A model generated the notes under the pieces. The model had not been told where the DNA came from. It was given only the letters and a program-made list of their open reading frames with translations, and did no database searches. A stretch of 34,523 bases of DNA from Gammaproteobacteria bacterium (lineage in GTDB: Bacteria; Pseudomonadota; Gammaproteobacteria; SZUA-140), in assembly GCA_020847075.1 (NCBI GenBank), contig JADLCS010000081.1:1-34523 (forward strand), read 5' to 3'. Positions 1 through 9,789 of the stretch are shown one piece after another. Positions within the stretch are counted from its first letter, which is position 1, and each line of letters starts with the position of its first letter. Made by a program: the position numbers and the translations under genes.

Positions 1-1
1 G

Positions 2-1633
2 AATCTCGATGGCACATCAGGCTATGCCGAAATCGCTACGATTTTAGTCGATACTGAGGTGTATGAGCGTGAAGTTTTTCTGCCAACACATATTAATGCC
101 AGCTATTTACTGCAGGCTTGTAATGATAATGGTTGTGTCGACTCGAACTTTGTGAGTCTCAATGACGATTTATCAGGTGCCATTGGATATATAAAAGCGT
201 CCAATCCAGGGGCGGAAGATCTCTTGGGGATTGCAATTGCTATTTCGGGGGATGGTAACACATTGGCTGTAGGCGCTGTCGGAGAGGACAGCTCAGCAAC
301 AGGCATCAATGGTGAGCAGGCCGATGAAGAAGCGCCGCAGAGCGGGGCTGTCTATATCTTCGCTAAGGATAATAACGTCTGGGTCCAGCAGGCCTATGTG
401 AAGGCTTCAAATGCAGAAACATATGACTGGTTCGGTTCGCATGTTGCGCTTTCTGGCGATGGGGGTACTTTAGCCGTAACTGCTAGTGGTGAGGATGGTA
501 ATGCTGTTGGTATCAATGGTGATCAGACTAATGGCCATCCTACCGAAGATGGCGACGGTAATTATGATCCTAGTAATAAATGTTGTTGGTCAGATTCGAC
601 TACTACTAATAGTGGCGCAGTGTATATATTTGTTCGTAGTGATGAGACATGGATTCAGCAGGCCTATATTAAAGCCTCGAATACTGATTATTTTGATGCA
701 TTCGGCGAAAGCATCGCGCTTTCTTCCGATGGCAATACGCTAGTGGTGGGGAATAGTTATGAGAGCAGTGGAGCTGTCGGCATTAATGGCGATCAATCTG
801 ATAATTCGGTATTTGGGTCTGGGGCTGTATATGTATTCTCCCGTGAATCCGGTGTTTGGAGTCAGCAAGCCTATATAAAAGCCTCCAGATCAGAGGAGTA
901 TATGCGCTTTGGTCTTAGTGTGGCACTTTCGTCAGATGGTAATACTTTGTCTGTGGGGGCGCCTGATGACCTAAGTAATCTCACTGATCATTCCAGTGGT
1001 ACAGTCTATATCTTTACTCGTAGCAATGAGGTCTGGAATCAACAAGCCTTTGTAAAAGCATCGAATGCAGAAATGGCTGATTGGTTTGGTGGGAGTGTTG
1101 CCTTGTCTGCTGATGGTAGTACCTTGGCTGTTGGGGCTCTTCGGGAGAGTAGCGATTCCGTTGGCATCAATGGTGATCAAACCAATAACAATGCTGAGCA
1201 GAGTGGTGCCGTTTACATTTTTGTTCGCAATGGTGAATCTTGGGGGCAACAGGCTTATGTGAAAGCTTCTAATGCGGAGGCATTTGACGGATTTGGCGGA
1301 ATTATCGCACTGTCCGCTGATGGTAATACATTGGCCATAAGCGCCTATGAGGCTAGCAGTGCCGTTGGAATCAATGGTGATCAGGATAGTAATGATGCAA
1401 TTGGTGGCGGGGCAGTTTATTTATTTGTGCGTGATGGTTCTATATGGTCTCAACGGGCTTATATAAAAGCTTCAAACACGGAAGAAAGGGATGGTTTTGG
1501 CTCCATCGCACTTTCTGCTGATGGTAATACCTTAGCCGTAGCGGCCGTTGAAGAAGATAGTAATGCGGTAGGTATCAACGGTGACCAGACTGATAACTCG
1601 GTCATCAACAGTGGCGCAGTCTATCTATACTGA
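2..1633 (+). CDS. FG-GAP repeat (integrin-type beta-propeller) surface protein, 5' end outside window
   Basis: The frame is open from base 2, so the gene starts upstream of the window. About 40 codons resembling the end of a fibronectin-III-like domain (SYLLQACNDNGC) precede seven repeats. Each repeat has the pattern Y(I/V)KASN, FG, ALSxDGNTLAVGA, VGINGDQ, SGAVYIF, W.QQA, as in FG-GAP/integrin-alpha propellers, where the acidic loops often bind calcium. Repeats start at 188, 395, 665, 872, 1049, 1256 and 1460, so the usual period is 207 bp. Repeat 2 carries an insert of about 20 residues with a CC pair, and repeat 4 lacks the GINGDQ loop. The protein stops right after GAVYLY of repeat 7, so seven blades with a closing outer strand shared between the first and last are plausible (inference). 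Export is likely, but the signal region is not in the window. Base composition is about 45% GC, far below every neighbour, which suggests transfer. The ligand is unknown. Confidence 0.9.
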   Translation, partial: NLDGTSGYAEIATILVDTEVYEREVFLPTHINASYLLQACNDNGCVDSNFVSLNDDLSGAIGYIKASNPGAEDLLGIAIAISGDGNTLAVGAVGEDSSATGINGEQADEEAPQSGAVYIFAKDNNVWVQQAYVKASNAETYDWFGSHVALSGDGGTLAVTASGEDGNAVGINGDQTNGHPTEDGDGNYDPSNKCCWSDSTTTNSGAVYIFVRSDETWIQQAYIKASNTDYFDAFGESIALSSDGNTLVVGNSYESSGAVGINGDQSDNSVFGSGAVYVFSRESGVWSQQAYIKASRSEEYMRFGLSVALSSDGNTLSVGAPDDLSNLTDHSSGTVYIFTRSNEVWNQQAFVKASNAEMADWFGGSVALSADGSTLAVGALRESSDSVGINGDQTNNNAEQSGAVYIFVRNGESWGQQAYVKASNAEAFDGFGGIIALSADGNTLAISAYEASSAVGINGDQDSNDAIGGGAVYLFVRDGSIWSQRAYIKASNTEERDGFGSIALSADGNTLAVAAVEEDSNAVGINGDQTDNSVINSGAVYLY

Positions 1634-1671
1634 GTATTTTAAATAGCTTTTTAAGCATTATTTTAGGGGGA

Positions 1672-3636
<1,965 letters not shown>

Positions 3637-3752
3637 GGTCTGCCCTTTATTTATATGGAAGAGGCGGGGCGATGAGCCGGAACGGCGCGCTCCGGGCGAC
3701 CCTTGGGACAGGATAGCGACCGGGGGCAGGGCAGACAAGCCTGAAACAGAAA

Positions 3753-3776
3753 GGGGACAGACTTAAGTCTGTCCCC
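3753..3776. repeat. GGGGACAGA-family perfect palindrome, copy 1
   Basis: A perfect 24-bp palindrome with half-site GGGGACAGACTT and no spacer. It lies between acs and dksA. Read on the minus strand, the direction of dksA transcription, it is followed by TTTCTGTTT, so it could act as an intrinsic-terminator-like hairpin after dksA. It belongs to the same family as the elements at 3797, 9327, 13811, 13933 and 18245. Confidence 0.9.
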
Positions 3777-3796
3777 TCTTACCGTAGTGGTGGGGT

Positions 3797-3820
3797 GGGG
3801 ACGGACTTAAGTCCGTCCCC
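3797..3820. repeat. GGGGACAGA-family perfect palindrome, copy 2 (compensated variant)
   Basis: A 24-bp perfect palindrome with half-site GGGGACGGACTT, 20 bp from copy 1. It differs from copy 1 by an A-to-G change in the left arm that is exactly matched by T-to-C in the right arm, so base pairing is preserved. It ends 16 bp from the dksA stop codon. Confidence 0.9.
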
Positions 3821-3836
3821 GATCAGCGCGACTTCT

Positions 3837-4460
3837 TCAACCCTTGATCTGGCGCTCGCGGATCTCGTCCAGGGTCTTGCAGTCGATGCAGAGGTTGGCG
3901 GTGGGGCGTGCCTCGAGGCGGCGGATGCCGATCTCGACGCCGCACACCTCGCAGTAGCCGTACTCGTTGTTCTCGAGCGCACGCAGGGATTCGTCGATCT
4001 TCTTGATCAGCTTGCGCTCGCGGTCGCGCGTGCGCAGCTCCAGCGCGAAGTCGGACTCCTGGCTGGCGCGGTCGTTCGGGTCGGGGAAGTTGGCCGCCTC
4101 GTCGCGCATGTGGACGACGGTGCGCTCCATCTCCTCGATCAGGTTCGCCTTCCACGCATTCAGGATGGCGCGGAAATGGACGACCTGCTTCGGATTCATG
4201 TACGGCTCGCCCTTCTTTTCCTGATAGGGCTCGACGCCGAGGTAGGGGAGCTGATTGGCGCCGTGCACGGAACCGCCGGCGGCGGGCGCCTTCTTCTTTG
4301 CCGGGGCGGCCGCGGCGGGTTTCTTCGCCGGCGCCTTGGCGGCGGCCTTCACCGGGGCTTTCGCGGCAGGTTTTTTCTTCGCCGAGGCCGCCGCGGGGGC
4401 GGCCTTTTTCGCCTTGGGTTTCGCCTTGCCTGCTGCCGGTTTGCTCTTTGCGACCGCCAT
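3837..4460 (-). CDS. dksA: RNA polymerase-binding transcription factor DksA with basic N-terminal tail
   Basis: DksA binds the RNA polymerase secondary channel and works with ppGpp to tune rRNA, tRNA and amino-acid promoters. The C-terminal 140 residues are very close to E. coli DksA: the coiled-coil tip D127-P-N-D130-R-A132, then [10 protein letters not shown], and a four-cysteine zinc finger (C170, C173, C191, C194) ending in [12 protein letters not shown]. The first 60 or so residues are an Ala/Lys/Pro-rich tail (repeated AAKAP, KKPAA) like a histone-H1 tail, which makes the protein 207 residues against 151 in E. coli. The ATG at 4460 is chosen because AGGAG lies 8 bases upstream; a TTG at 4478 would place the ribosome site inside the gene. 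The promoter is the one annotated at 4496-4524. Confidence 0.96.
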   Translation of the reverse strand: MAVAKSKPAAGKAKPKAKKAAPAAASAKKKPAAKAPVKAAAKAPAKKPAAAAPAKKKAPAAGGSVHGANQLPYLGVEPYQEKKGEPYMNPKQVVHFRAILNAWKANLIEEMERTVVHMRDEAANFPDPNDRASQESDFALELRTRDRERKLIKKIDESLRALENNEYGYCEVCGVEIGIRRLEARPTANLCIDCKTLDEIRERQIKG

Positions 4461-4495
4461 CCAGTGATCTCCTGACAAGAAAAAATAAACGCGTA

Positions 4496-4524
4496 TTTAT
4501 ACCAGAATCCACCGGGCGGCTCAA
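4496..4524 (-). promoter_or_regulatory. candidate sigma-70 promoter of dksA
   Basis: On the minus strand, TTGAGC (4524-4519) and TATAAA (4501-4496) are separated by 17 bp and lie about 36 bp upstream of the dksA ATG. Four of six and five of six bases match consensus. No experimental start is known. Confidence 0.5.
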
Positions 4525-4609
4525 TCGATTCTGGGAATCGGGGGCGTGGGCCGCCCTCCGCGCCACGGCGGAGGGCGAATGTGCTCCCCCTGCCGCGGGG
4601 GAATGGTGT

Positions 4610-4627
4610 ATGATAAGAGGCTATCAT
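4610..4627. promoter_or_regulatory. short inverted repeat upstream of cbbY, possible operator
   Basis: ATGATA and TATCAT are perfect inverted arms separated by six bases, 30 bp upstream of the cbbY ATG in the only AT-rich part of this gap. A TATGAT sequence (4609-4614) overlaps it and could be a -10 box, but I see no -35 partner. The upstream part of the gap (4553-4576) holds a GC-rich hairpin with arms GCCCTCCGC and GCGGAGGGC. Confidence 0.25.
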
Positions 4628-4656
4628 TCTAACCGTTTGTTATTGATTAAATTTTT

Positions 4657-5439
4657 ATGACATTACCCAAGGCATTGATCTTCGACGTGGACGGCACGCT
4701 GGCGGACACCGAGCGCGACGGCCACCGCATCGCGTTCAATCGCGCCTTCGCCGCCGCCGGCCACGACTGGGACTGGGACGAGGCATTGTACGGGCGGTGG
4801 CTCAGCGTGACCGGCGGCAAAGAGCGCATGCACCATTATCTGAGCGCGTATGTCTATCGCGACGGCACGGTGCCGCCGGACGTGGCCGCGGGCATCCCGG
4901 CGCTGCACGCGGCGAAGAACCGCTATTACGCCGAGCTGATGCAGGGGGGCGGCATCGCGCTGCGCCCGGGCGTGGAGCGGTTGCTGCGCGAGGCGCGCGC
5001 CGCCGGCATCCGCCTCGCGATCGCGACCACCACCACCGGCGAGAACATCGCGGCCCTGCTGATCAGCACGCTGGGGCCGGAGTCGATGGCGTGGTTCGAG
5101 GTGATGGCGAGCGCGGACGAGGTGCCGGACAAGAAGCCGTCGCCGGCGGTGTATCTGTACGCCATGGAGAGACTGGGACTCGAGCCCGCCGACTGCGTCG
5201 CCTTCGAGGACTCCGAGAATGGCCTGATCGCCGCGCGCCGCGCCGGTCTGCGCACGATCGTGACGGTCAACGATTACACCCGCGAGGGTGAGTTCTCCGA
5301 CGCCACGCTGGTGGTGGATCACCTCGGCGAGCCGGACCTGCCGTTCGCGGTGCTGGGCGGCCGCGTCGCGACGCGCGTCCCGGGTTCGATGCGCCGCGTG
5401 GATGTCTCCCTGCTGGAGTGGCTGCCCGCCGATGACTGA
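4657..5439 (+). CDS. cbbY: CbbY-type HAD phosphatase (probable xylulose-1,5-bisphosphatase)
   Basis: A haloacid-dehalogenase-superfamily phosphatase of 260 residues. The nucleophile motif is D10-V-D12-G-T, motif II is the AIATTTTG threonine run at about 121-128, the motif III lysine is in DKKPSP at about 158-163, and the acidic motif IV is FEDSENG at about 183-189. The cap segment with WDWDEALYGRWLSVTGGKERM and the later ALRPGVERLL match CbbY proteins of Calvin-cycle organisms. There CbbY destroys xylulose-1,5-bisphosphate, a RuBisCO misfire product. No Calvin-cycle gene is in the window, so this role is inferred from family likeness; beta-phosphoglucomutase-like activity is the alternative. 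No clear ribosome site precedes the ATG (AAATTTTT). Its stop overlaps the next start by 8 bp, which implies translational coupling. Confidence 0.85.
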   Translation: MTLPKALIFDVDGTLADTERDGHRIAFNRAFAAAGHDWDWDEALYGRWLSVTGGKERMHHYLSAYVYRDGTVPPDVAAGIPALHAAKNRYYAELMQGGGIALRPGVERLLREARAAGIRLAIATTTTGENIAALLISTLGPESMAWFEVMASADEVPDKKPSPAVYLYAMERLGLEPADCVAFEDSENGLIAARRAGLRTIVTVNDYTREGEFSDATLVVDHLGEPDLPFAVLGGRVATRVPGSMRRVDVSLLEWLPADD

Positions 5440-6613
5440 CGGCGCGCCGTTACCGGCGGCCGCGCGGCGCATGGCGGACATCGCGCCATTCTACGTGATG
5501 GACGTGCTGGCGCGCGCCCGCGCGCTGGAACGCGCGGGCCGTTCCATCGTGCACAGGGAGATCGGCGAGCCCGATTTCGCGACGCCGGCGCCGGTCGTCG
5601 AGGCGGGGGTGCGCGCCCTGCGTGCGGGACATACGCATTACACGCCCGCGACGGGGCTGCCGGAGCTGCGCGCGGCGATCGCGGAGTTCTATCGCGTGCG
5701 CGAAGGCATCGCGGTCGATCCGGCGCGCGTCGTCGTCACGCCGGGCGCCTCGGGCGCGCTGCAATTGATCCTGGGTGTGCTGCTCGATCCGGGCGACGAG
5801 GTGTTGATGGCCGACCCCGGCTATCCCTGCAACCGCCACTTCGTGCGGATGTACGAGGGCGTGACCGTGGCCGTGCCGGTGGACGCCGGCACCGGCTATC
5901 AGTTGACCGCGGAGCGGGTCGCGGCGCGCTGGACGCCGCGCACCCGCGCCGTGCTGCTGGCCTCGCCGTCGAATCCCACCGGCGCCGTGATCGCGCCGGA
6001 CGAACTGCGCCGTATCGCGGCCCTGGTCGAGGCGCGCGGCGGCGCGTTGATCGTCGACGAGATCTATCAGGGGCTGGTGTACGAGGGACGCGCGGAGACC
6101 GCGCTGCACATGCCCGGCACGGTGTTCGTGCTCAACAGCTTTTCCAAGTATTTCTGCATGACCGGTTGGCGCGTCGGCTGGCTGGTCGCGCCGGAACGCT
6201 TCCTCCCGGCCATCGACCGTCTGGCGCAGAATATCTTCCTCGCCGCGTCCACGCCCGCGCAGCACGCGGCGCTCGCCGGCTTCGAGCCCGCGACGATCGA
6301 GATCCTGGAACGGAGGAGGGAGGAGTTCCGGGCGCGGCGCGACGTTCTGCTGCCGGCCCTGCGCGGCCTCGGTTTCGACATCCCGTTCACGCCGCAGGGC
6401 GCGTTTTATCTCTATGCCGATTGTTCGCGCTTCACCGGCGACAGCCACGCCTTCTGCCTCGACCTGCTCGACCGCGCCGGCGTCGCCGTCACGCCCGGCC
6501 TCGACTTCGGCCGCCATCGCCCGGAGCGGCATGTGCGCTTTGCGTATACCACCGCCATTGAACAGTTGCGGCTGGGGGTGGAGCGGTTGAGGGAGTATCT
6601 GGGTGAGGGGTGA
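5432..6613 (+). CDS. class I/II PLP-dependent aminotransferase
   Basis: A fold-type I aminotransferase of 393 residues. SPSNPTG with N181, DEIY with D209, NSFSKYFCMTGWR with the PLP lysine K239, and R369 in RHVRFAY, which would bind the substrate carboxylate, are all present. The N terminus (MADIAPFYVMDVLARARALE...HREIGEPDF) is typical of the aspartate/alanine-type enzymes often annotated only as pyridoxal-dependent aminotransferase. The ATG at 5432 lies inside the last codons of cbbY. The frame is open upstream to 5288, but that part is cbbY read out of frame. An ATG at 5471 is a possible alternative start. Amino-acid specificity cannot be read from the sequence. A second, clearly different aminotransferase lies at 28856-30037. 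Confidence 0.9.
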   Translation: MTDGAPLPAAARRMADIAPFYVMDVLARARALERAGRSIVHREIGEPDFATPAPVVEAGVRALRAGHTHYTPATGLPELRAAIAEFYRVREGIAVDPARVVVTPGASGALQLILGVLLDPGDEVLMADPGYPCNRHFVRMYEGVTVAVPVDAGTGYQLTAERVAARWTPRTRAVLLASPSNPTGAVIAPDELRRIAALVEARGGALIVDEIYQGLVYEGRAETALHMPGTVFVLNSFSKYFCMTGWRVGWLVAPERFLPAIDRLAQNIFLAASTPAQHAALAGFEPATIEILERRREEFRARRDVLLPALRGLGFDIPFTPQGAFYLYADCSRFTGDSHAFCLDLLDRAGVAVTPGLDFGRHRPERHVRFAYTTAIEQLRLGVERLREYLGEG

Positions 6614-6677
6614 GGCGTGAGGAGATAAACCCTGAACAGATGCTTTTATATTTTACGCCTCACTCCTCACGCCTCAC
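6610..6677. repeat. 14-bp inverted repeat spanning both convergent stop codons
   Basis: GTGAGGCGTGAGGA (6610-6623) and its exact reverse complement (6664-6677) flank a 40-bp AT-rich centre. The aminotransferase stop (6611-6613) lies in the left arm and the cysZ stop (6674-6676) in the right arm. The arms are themselves built of GTGAGG units. It may act as a bidirectional terminator, though there is no clear U-tract. Confidence 0.7.
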
Positions 6678-7402
6678 CTCAAGGTTTCACGCTCCTCACA
6701 CACCATCACTGTCGCCCCCGCGACGGCGATGGGAATCACCAGCAGGTTCACCAGCGGGATCAGGGTCAGGACCAGCAGCGTCGTGCCGAAGCCCAGTGCG
6801 AGCAGGCGCCGTTGCCTGAGGTAGGCGCGCACGGCGGGGAAATTCAGGCCGCGCTGGCCGAGCGGGACCTCGGTATATTCGAGTGCGAGCATCCAGGCGC
6901 TGAACAGCAGCCACAGCGGCGCGGCGATCAGGTTGACGCCGGGGATCAGCGCCAGCAGCCCGAGCGGCGCCGCGCGCAGGGCGAAATAGCCGAGCTTGCG
7001 CGCCTCGCCCGCGAGCGCGGCGACGGTCTCCGCGACGAAGGCCCCGTCGCCGGTGGCGGGGGGGCGTCCACGCAGGCGGGTCTCGACGGCGGCGGCGAGC
7101 GGGCCGGTGAACGGCGCGGCAATCAGGCTCGCGAGCAGCAGGCAGATCAGGACACCGGCCAGCAGCGCGATCAGCGTGAACACGGGCCACAGCAGCCAGT
7201 CCAGCCACGACAGCCACGCGGGCAGCAGAGTCTCGATCCAGGCGATCAGTCCGGCGAGGCGGTCGATGCCGTACCAGACCAGCGCGATGAACATCAGCAG
7301 GTTGATCAGCAGCGGCGCGATGACATGGCGGCGCACGCCAGGCAGCCGCAGCAGGGGGATGCCGCGGAAGACGCAGGCGGCGCCGCGCAGGAACGACAGC
7401 AT
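6674..7402 (-). CDS. cysZ: CysZ/EI24-family sulfate transporter
   Basis: An inner-membrane protein of 242 residues that matches E. coli CysZ, a high-affinity sulfate importer feeding cysteine synthesis. Conserved blocks are PGVRRHVIAPLLIN at about 21-34, LIAAPFTGPLAAAVE at about 93-107, IPGVNLIAAPLWLLFSAWMLALEY at about 153-176, and IPLVNLLVIPIAVAGAT at about 215-231. Hydrophobic segments fall at about 26-48, 67-95, 138-175 and 200-232. The ATG at 7402 is preceded by GGGAGG at good spacing; the longer open frame to 7444 lacks homology. It lies downstream of the sugar kinase on the same strand with a 218-bp gap, so it may have its own promoter. Confidence 0.92.
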   Translation of the reverse strand: MLSFLRGAACVFRGIPLLRLPGVRRHVIAPLLINLLMFIALVWYGIDRLAGLIAWIETLLPAWLSWLDWLLWPVFTLIALLAGVLICLLLASLIAAPFTGPLAAAVETRLRGRPPATGDGAFVAETVAALAGEARKLGYFALRAAPLGLLALIPGVNLIAAPLWLLFSAWMLALEYTEVPLGQRGLNFPAVRAYLRQRRLLALGFGTTLLVLTLIPLVNLLVIPIAVAGATVMVCEERETLR

Positions 7403-7620
7403 CGTTTCAATCCTCCCGGTCGCCGTGCGAGGCACGGTGCGCACGCCGGGGCGCGGCGTCGCGGTGGGCGTGAGCCGGGTCGGACGCGGCGAGGTCCGAG
7501 GTTCCGGACGGGCGCCCGCCGGGCCTTATTTCATCCGGCCCGACCCGTGGACGGTCGCTCCGGCGCGATGCGCACGCGACCGCTCCGGCCCTGCGAGGCG
7601 AGGCCCGATCGCTCACCCGC

Positions 7621-8928
7621 TCAGGCATCGCTGTTCCCCGTTACCGCGCCGCGCGCCAGCCGTGCCGCGCCGTGACACGCCTGTTCGCTGCGCGCGGGCC
7701 GCAGCGGCACGCCCAGCCTCTCGCGCCGGATCGCGGTCCAGGCGGCGTTGCGCGCGCCGCCGCCGACTGTCGATACCGCCGTCGGATACGGTGCGCCGAG
7801 CTTGGCCAGCCGCCGGTAGCCCTCCGCCTCGATGCGCGCGATGCCTTCCAGCATGGCCTGAAAAAACACGACGTCGTCCGCGGGGCGCGGCGTCAGGCGC
7901 GGCGGCCAGGCGGGGTCGCTGTGCGGAAAGCGTTCGCCCGGCGCGGTGAGCGGGTAATACTCGAGGCCGGTGGGGCATCCCGGGTCCAGCCGCGGCGTCA
8001 GGGCGTCGAGTTCGGCCTGACTGAAGAAGTGCCGCAGCACCCGGCCGCCGCTGTTGGAGGCGCCGCCCGCCAGCCAGCGGTCGCCGAGGCGATGGCTGTA
8101 GACGCCGAACTCCGGCGCGAACAGCGGGCGTTCGGTCAGCACCTTCAGGACCAGGGTGGAGCCGAGCGAGGTCACGGCCGTGCCGGTCTCCATCGCGCCG
8201 CCGCCGGAGCTGGCGGCGAGGAAGGCGGCGACGCTGTCGGTGGTGCCGGCGACGACGCGGAGCTCCTCGCGATAGCCGAGCCGGCGCACGGCCTCGTCCC
8301 GCAGGGTACCGAGCACGCGGCCCGGCGGCACGACCCGCGGCAGCAGTTCGCGGCGCACGCCCAGGCGGTCGAGCCAGTCGGGCCAGCGCCGTTCGACGGC
8401 GTCATAGCCGAGCTTGAGGCCGTTGTTCTCGTCGCCGAGGCCGTATGTGCCGCACAGGCGTCCGGCGATCCAGTCCGCCTGGTGCAGGGCGTGGCGGGCC
8501 GCGCGCATCCCGGCCCGGTCCTGCAGGTGCAGCAGCTTGGCGAGGGCGGAGCTCGGGCCGTACGCGCCGCTGTCCGGCGGGGCGACCGCGGCGATGCGGG
8601 CCGCCTCCGCGCGGGCGCGCGCGTCGTCGTACATGAGCGCCGGTCCCAGCGGCGCGCCGGCGGCGTCGGTCAGGAGGAGGGTGGCCGAGGTGCCGTCCAC
8701 GGCGAGCGCCCGTACCGTCGCGGGGTCGATGTGGCCGGCGACGAGGCGCAGGACCTCGAGCAAGGCCTCCCACCACAGGGCGGGGTCCTGTTCGCTGGCC
8801 CCGTTCTGCCGGAGCGGCGGCGGCAGGTCCACTGCCGCCTCGGCCCGCGCTTCGCCGAGGGCGTCGATGGCGACCGCCCGGCAGCCGCTGGTGCCGAGGT
8901 CGATGCCGAGGAAGAGGTCAGGAGTCAA
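7621..8928 (-). CDS. FGGY-family sugar kinase, D-ribulokinase-like
   Basis: A 435-residue carbohydrate kinase with the FGGY architecture. The ATPase phosphate-1 motif GIDLGTS (D10), catalytic-base segment VAGTTDSVAAFL with D231, TAVTSLGST at about 250-258, GGASNSGG at about 288-295, and the adenosine motif STVGGGARNAAW are visible. The run VTSLGST-LVLK-VYSHRLG-W-GGASN-GG-LR-FF matches the cyanobacterial/plant enzyme (SePSK) described as a D-ribulose kinase rather than classical XylB. D-ribulose phosphorylation would supply ribulose-5-phosphate; D-xylulose remains possible. The only plausible start is a TTG at 8928 with no convincing ribosome site, so the start is less certain than the family. 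An AT-rich stretch at about 8955-9000 may hold the promoter. Confidence 0.85.
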   Translation of the reverse strand: MTPDLFLGIDLGTSGCRAVAIDALGEARAEAAVDLPPPLRQNGASEQDPALWWEALLEVLRLVAGHIDPATVRALAVDGTSATLLLTDAAGAPLGPALMYDDARARAEAARIAAVAPPDSGAYGPSSALAKLLHLQDRAGMRAARHALHQADWIAGRLCGTYGLGDENNGLKLGYDAVERRWPDWLDRLGVRRELLPRVVPPGRVLGTLRDEAVRRLGYREELRVVAGTTDSVAAFLAASSGGGAMETGTAVTSLGSTLVLKVLTERPLFAPEFGVYSHRLGDRWLAGGASNSGGRVLRHFFSQAELDALTPRLDPGCPTGLEYYPLTAPGERFPHSDPAWPPRLTPRPADDVVFFQAMLEGIARIEAEGYRRLAKLGAPYPTAVSTVGGGARNAAWTAIRRERLGVPLRPARSEQACHGAARLARGAVTGNSDA

Positions 8929-9060
8929 TGTCGGATGCGAGCTCGGTGGTTGGAGGTTTTTCTATAATTTGAAAAATGTTATCGCTTATTTTAAATCCAG
9001 GACTTTATGAGTTGGCAGTCGTTCCAGCGCAAGCGGGAATCCAGAAATATCAAAAATCGT

Positions 9061-9130
9061 GGGTGGGCACGTGTTGTGTGCCCACCGGAGGATCGGCCCT
9101 TCCGCGTGGGCACGGACGACGTGCCCACCC
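9061..9130. repeat. GTGGGCAC-family double inverted repeat, copy 1
   Basis: The outer arms GGGTGGGCAC (9061-9070) and GTGCCCACCC (9121-9130) are perfect. Inside, GTGCCCAC (9078-9085) and GTGGGCAC (9106-9113) allow the element to fold either as two small hairpins or as one long cruciform. A second copy lies at 13576-13648 in the same orientation and shares TTCCGCGTGGGCAC and CCCACCCTGCA. Confidence 0.85.
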
Positions 9131-9243
9131 TGCAGGCGGCCTCCCCCTCCGCCCGCGTGCGGGGGAGGGGTTGGAACTCGTAGTCCGGATGGAGGCGCAT
9201 CGCGCCGGAATCCGCTGCGCTGCCTCCGGATCGCCGCACCCAC

Positions 9244-9315
9244 GTAGGTTGGGCTGAGCAACGCGAAGCCCAACGCTCACCGATGTTGGGCTTCATTGCA
9301 TTCAGCCCAACCTAC
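9244..9315. repeat. GTAGGTTGGG-family double inverted repeat, copy 1
   Basis: GTAGGTTGGGCTGA (9244-9257) and its reverse complement (9302-9315) are perfect 14-bp outer arms. GAAGCCCAAC (9265-9274) and GTTGGGCTTC (9285-9294) are inner arms. GTTGGGCT and AGCCCAAC alternate, so two hairpins or one long stem can form. Other copies lie at 13674-13751 and 13844-13928. Confidence 0.9.
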
Positions 9316-9326
9316 GGGCTGGGCAC

Positions 9327-9350
9327 GGGGACAGACTTAAGTCTGTCCCC
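9327..9350. repeat. GGGGACAGA-family perfect palindrome, copy 3
   Basis: The 24 bp are identical to copy 1 at 3753-3776 (half-site GGGGACAGACTT). It lies about 50 bp beyond the queF stop codon, where it could act as a 3' hairpin of the queF transcript. Confidence 0.9.
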
Positions 9351-9399
9351 ATATATTCTGTGTAGTCCGGACGGAGCGGATCGGAATCCGGGTGTCTCC

Positions 9400-9789
9400 C
9401 TACGGCAACGTCACCGGCTCCGGCGGGCTCCAGGCGTCGCTGCGGTGTTCGGCCACCCCGGTGGTGTAGATGCCGCCGCGTATGTTGAACTCGGCGGTCA
9501 GGCGCATGTAGTGGGGTTCGCAGGCGTGCACCAGGTCGTCGAGGATGGCGTTGGTCACCGCCTCGTGGAAGGCCCCCTCGTCGCGGAAGGACCATATATA
9601 AAGCTTGAGCGATTTGAGCTCGATGCAGCGGCCGGCCGGCACGTATTCCAGATTCAGGGTGGCGAAGTCCGGCTGGCCCGTCTTGGGGCACAGGCAGGTG
9701 AACTCCGGCATCTCGATGCGGATGGTGTAGTCGCGCCCCGGCTGCGGGTTGTCGAAGGTCTCCAGTTGCTTGTTCGGTCGGCTCGGCAT
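9400..9789 (-). CDS. queF: NADPH-dependent preQ0 reductase, short (YkvM) type
   Basis: QueF reduces 7-cyano-7-deazaguanine (preQ0) to preQ1 in queuosine biosynthesis, a modification of tRNAs with GUN anticodons such as the tRNA-Asn(GUU) in this window. The 129-residue protein is the single-domain type. [13 protein letters not shown] carries the nucleophile C34 and the general acid D41 at the seven-residue spacing of B. subtilis QueF (C55, D62). [20 protein letters not shown] at about 57-76 is the QueF signature that binds NADPH. The ATG at 9789 has only a weak ribosome site. The gene stands alone, divergent from smc. Confidence 0.95.
   Translation of the reverse strand: MPSRPNKQLETFDNPQPGRDYTIRIEMPEFTCLCPKTGQPDFATLNLEYVPAGRCIELKSLKLYIWSFRDEGAFHEAVTNAILDDLVHACEPHYMRLTAEFNIRGGIYTTGVAEHRSDAWSPPEPVTLP

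Larger units (their letters stand above)
8929..9399. other. 471-bp gene-free region with three kinds of intergenic repeat
   Basis: No credible coding sequence lies between the sugar kinase and queF. An AT-rich tract (8955-9010) next to the kinase start is the likely promoter zone. Then come a GTGGGCAC repeat (9061-9130), a GTAGGTTGGG repeat (9244-9315) and a GGGGACAGA palindrome (9327-9350), which ends about 50 bp past the queF stop. Short open frames here are repeat-derived. Confidence 0.85.

Noticed and set aside
8986-9296. Several overlapping frames of 60-100 codons between the sugar kinase and queF
   Set aside because: They read through the GTGGGCAC and GTAGGTTGGG repeats in different frames and have no ribosome sites.
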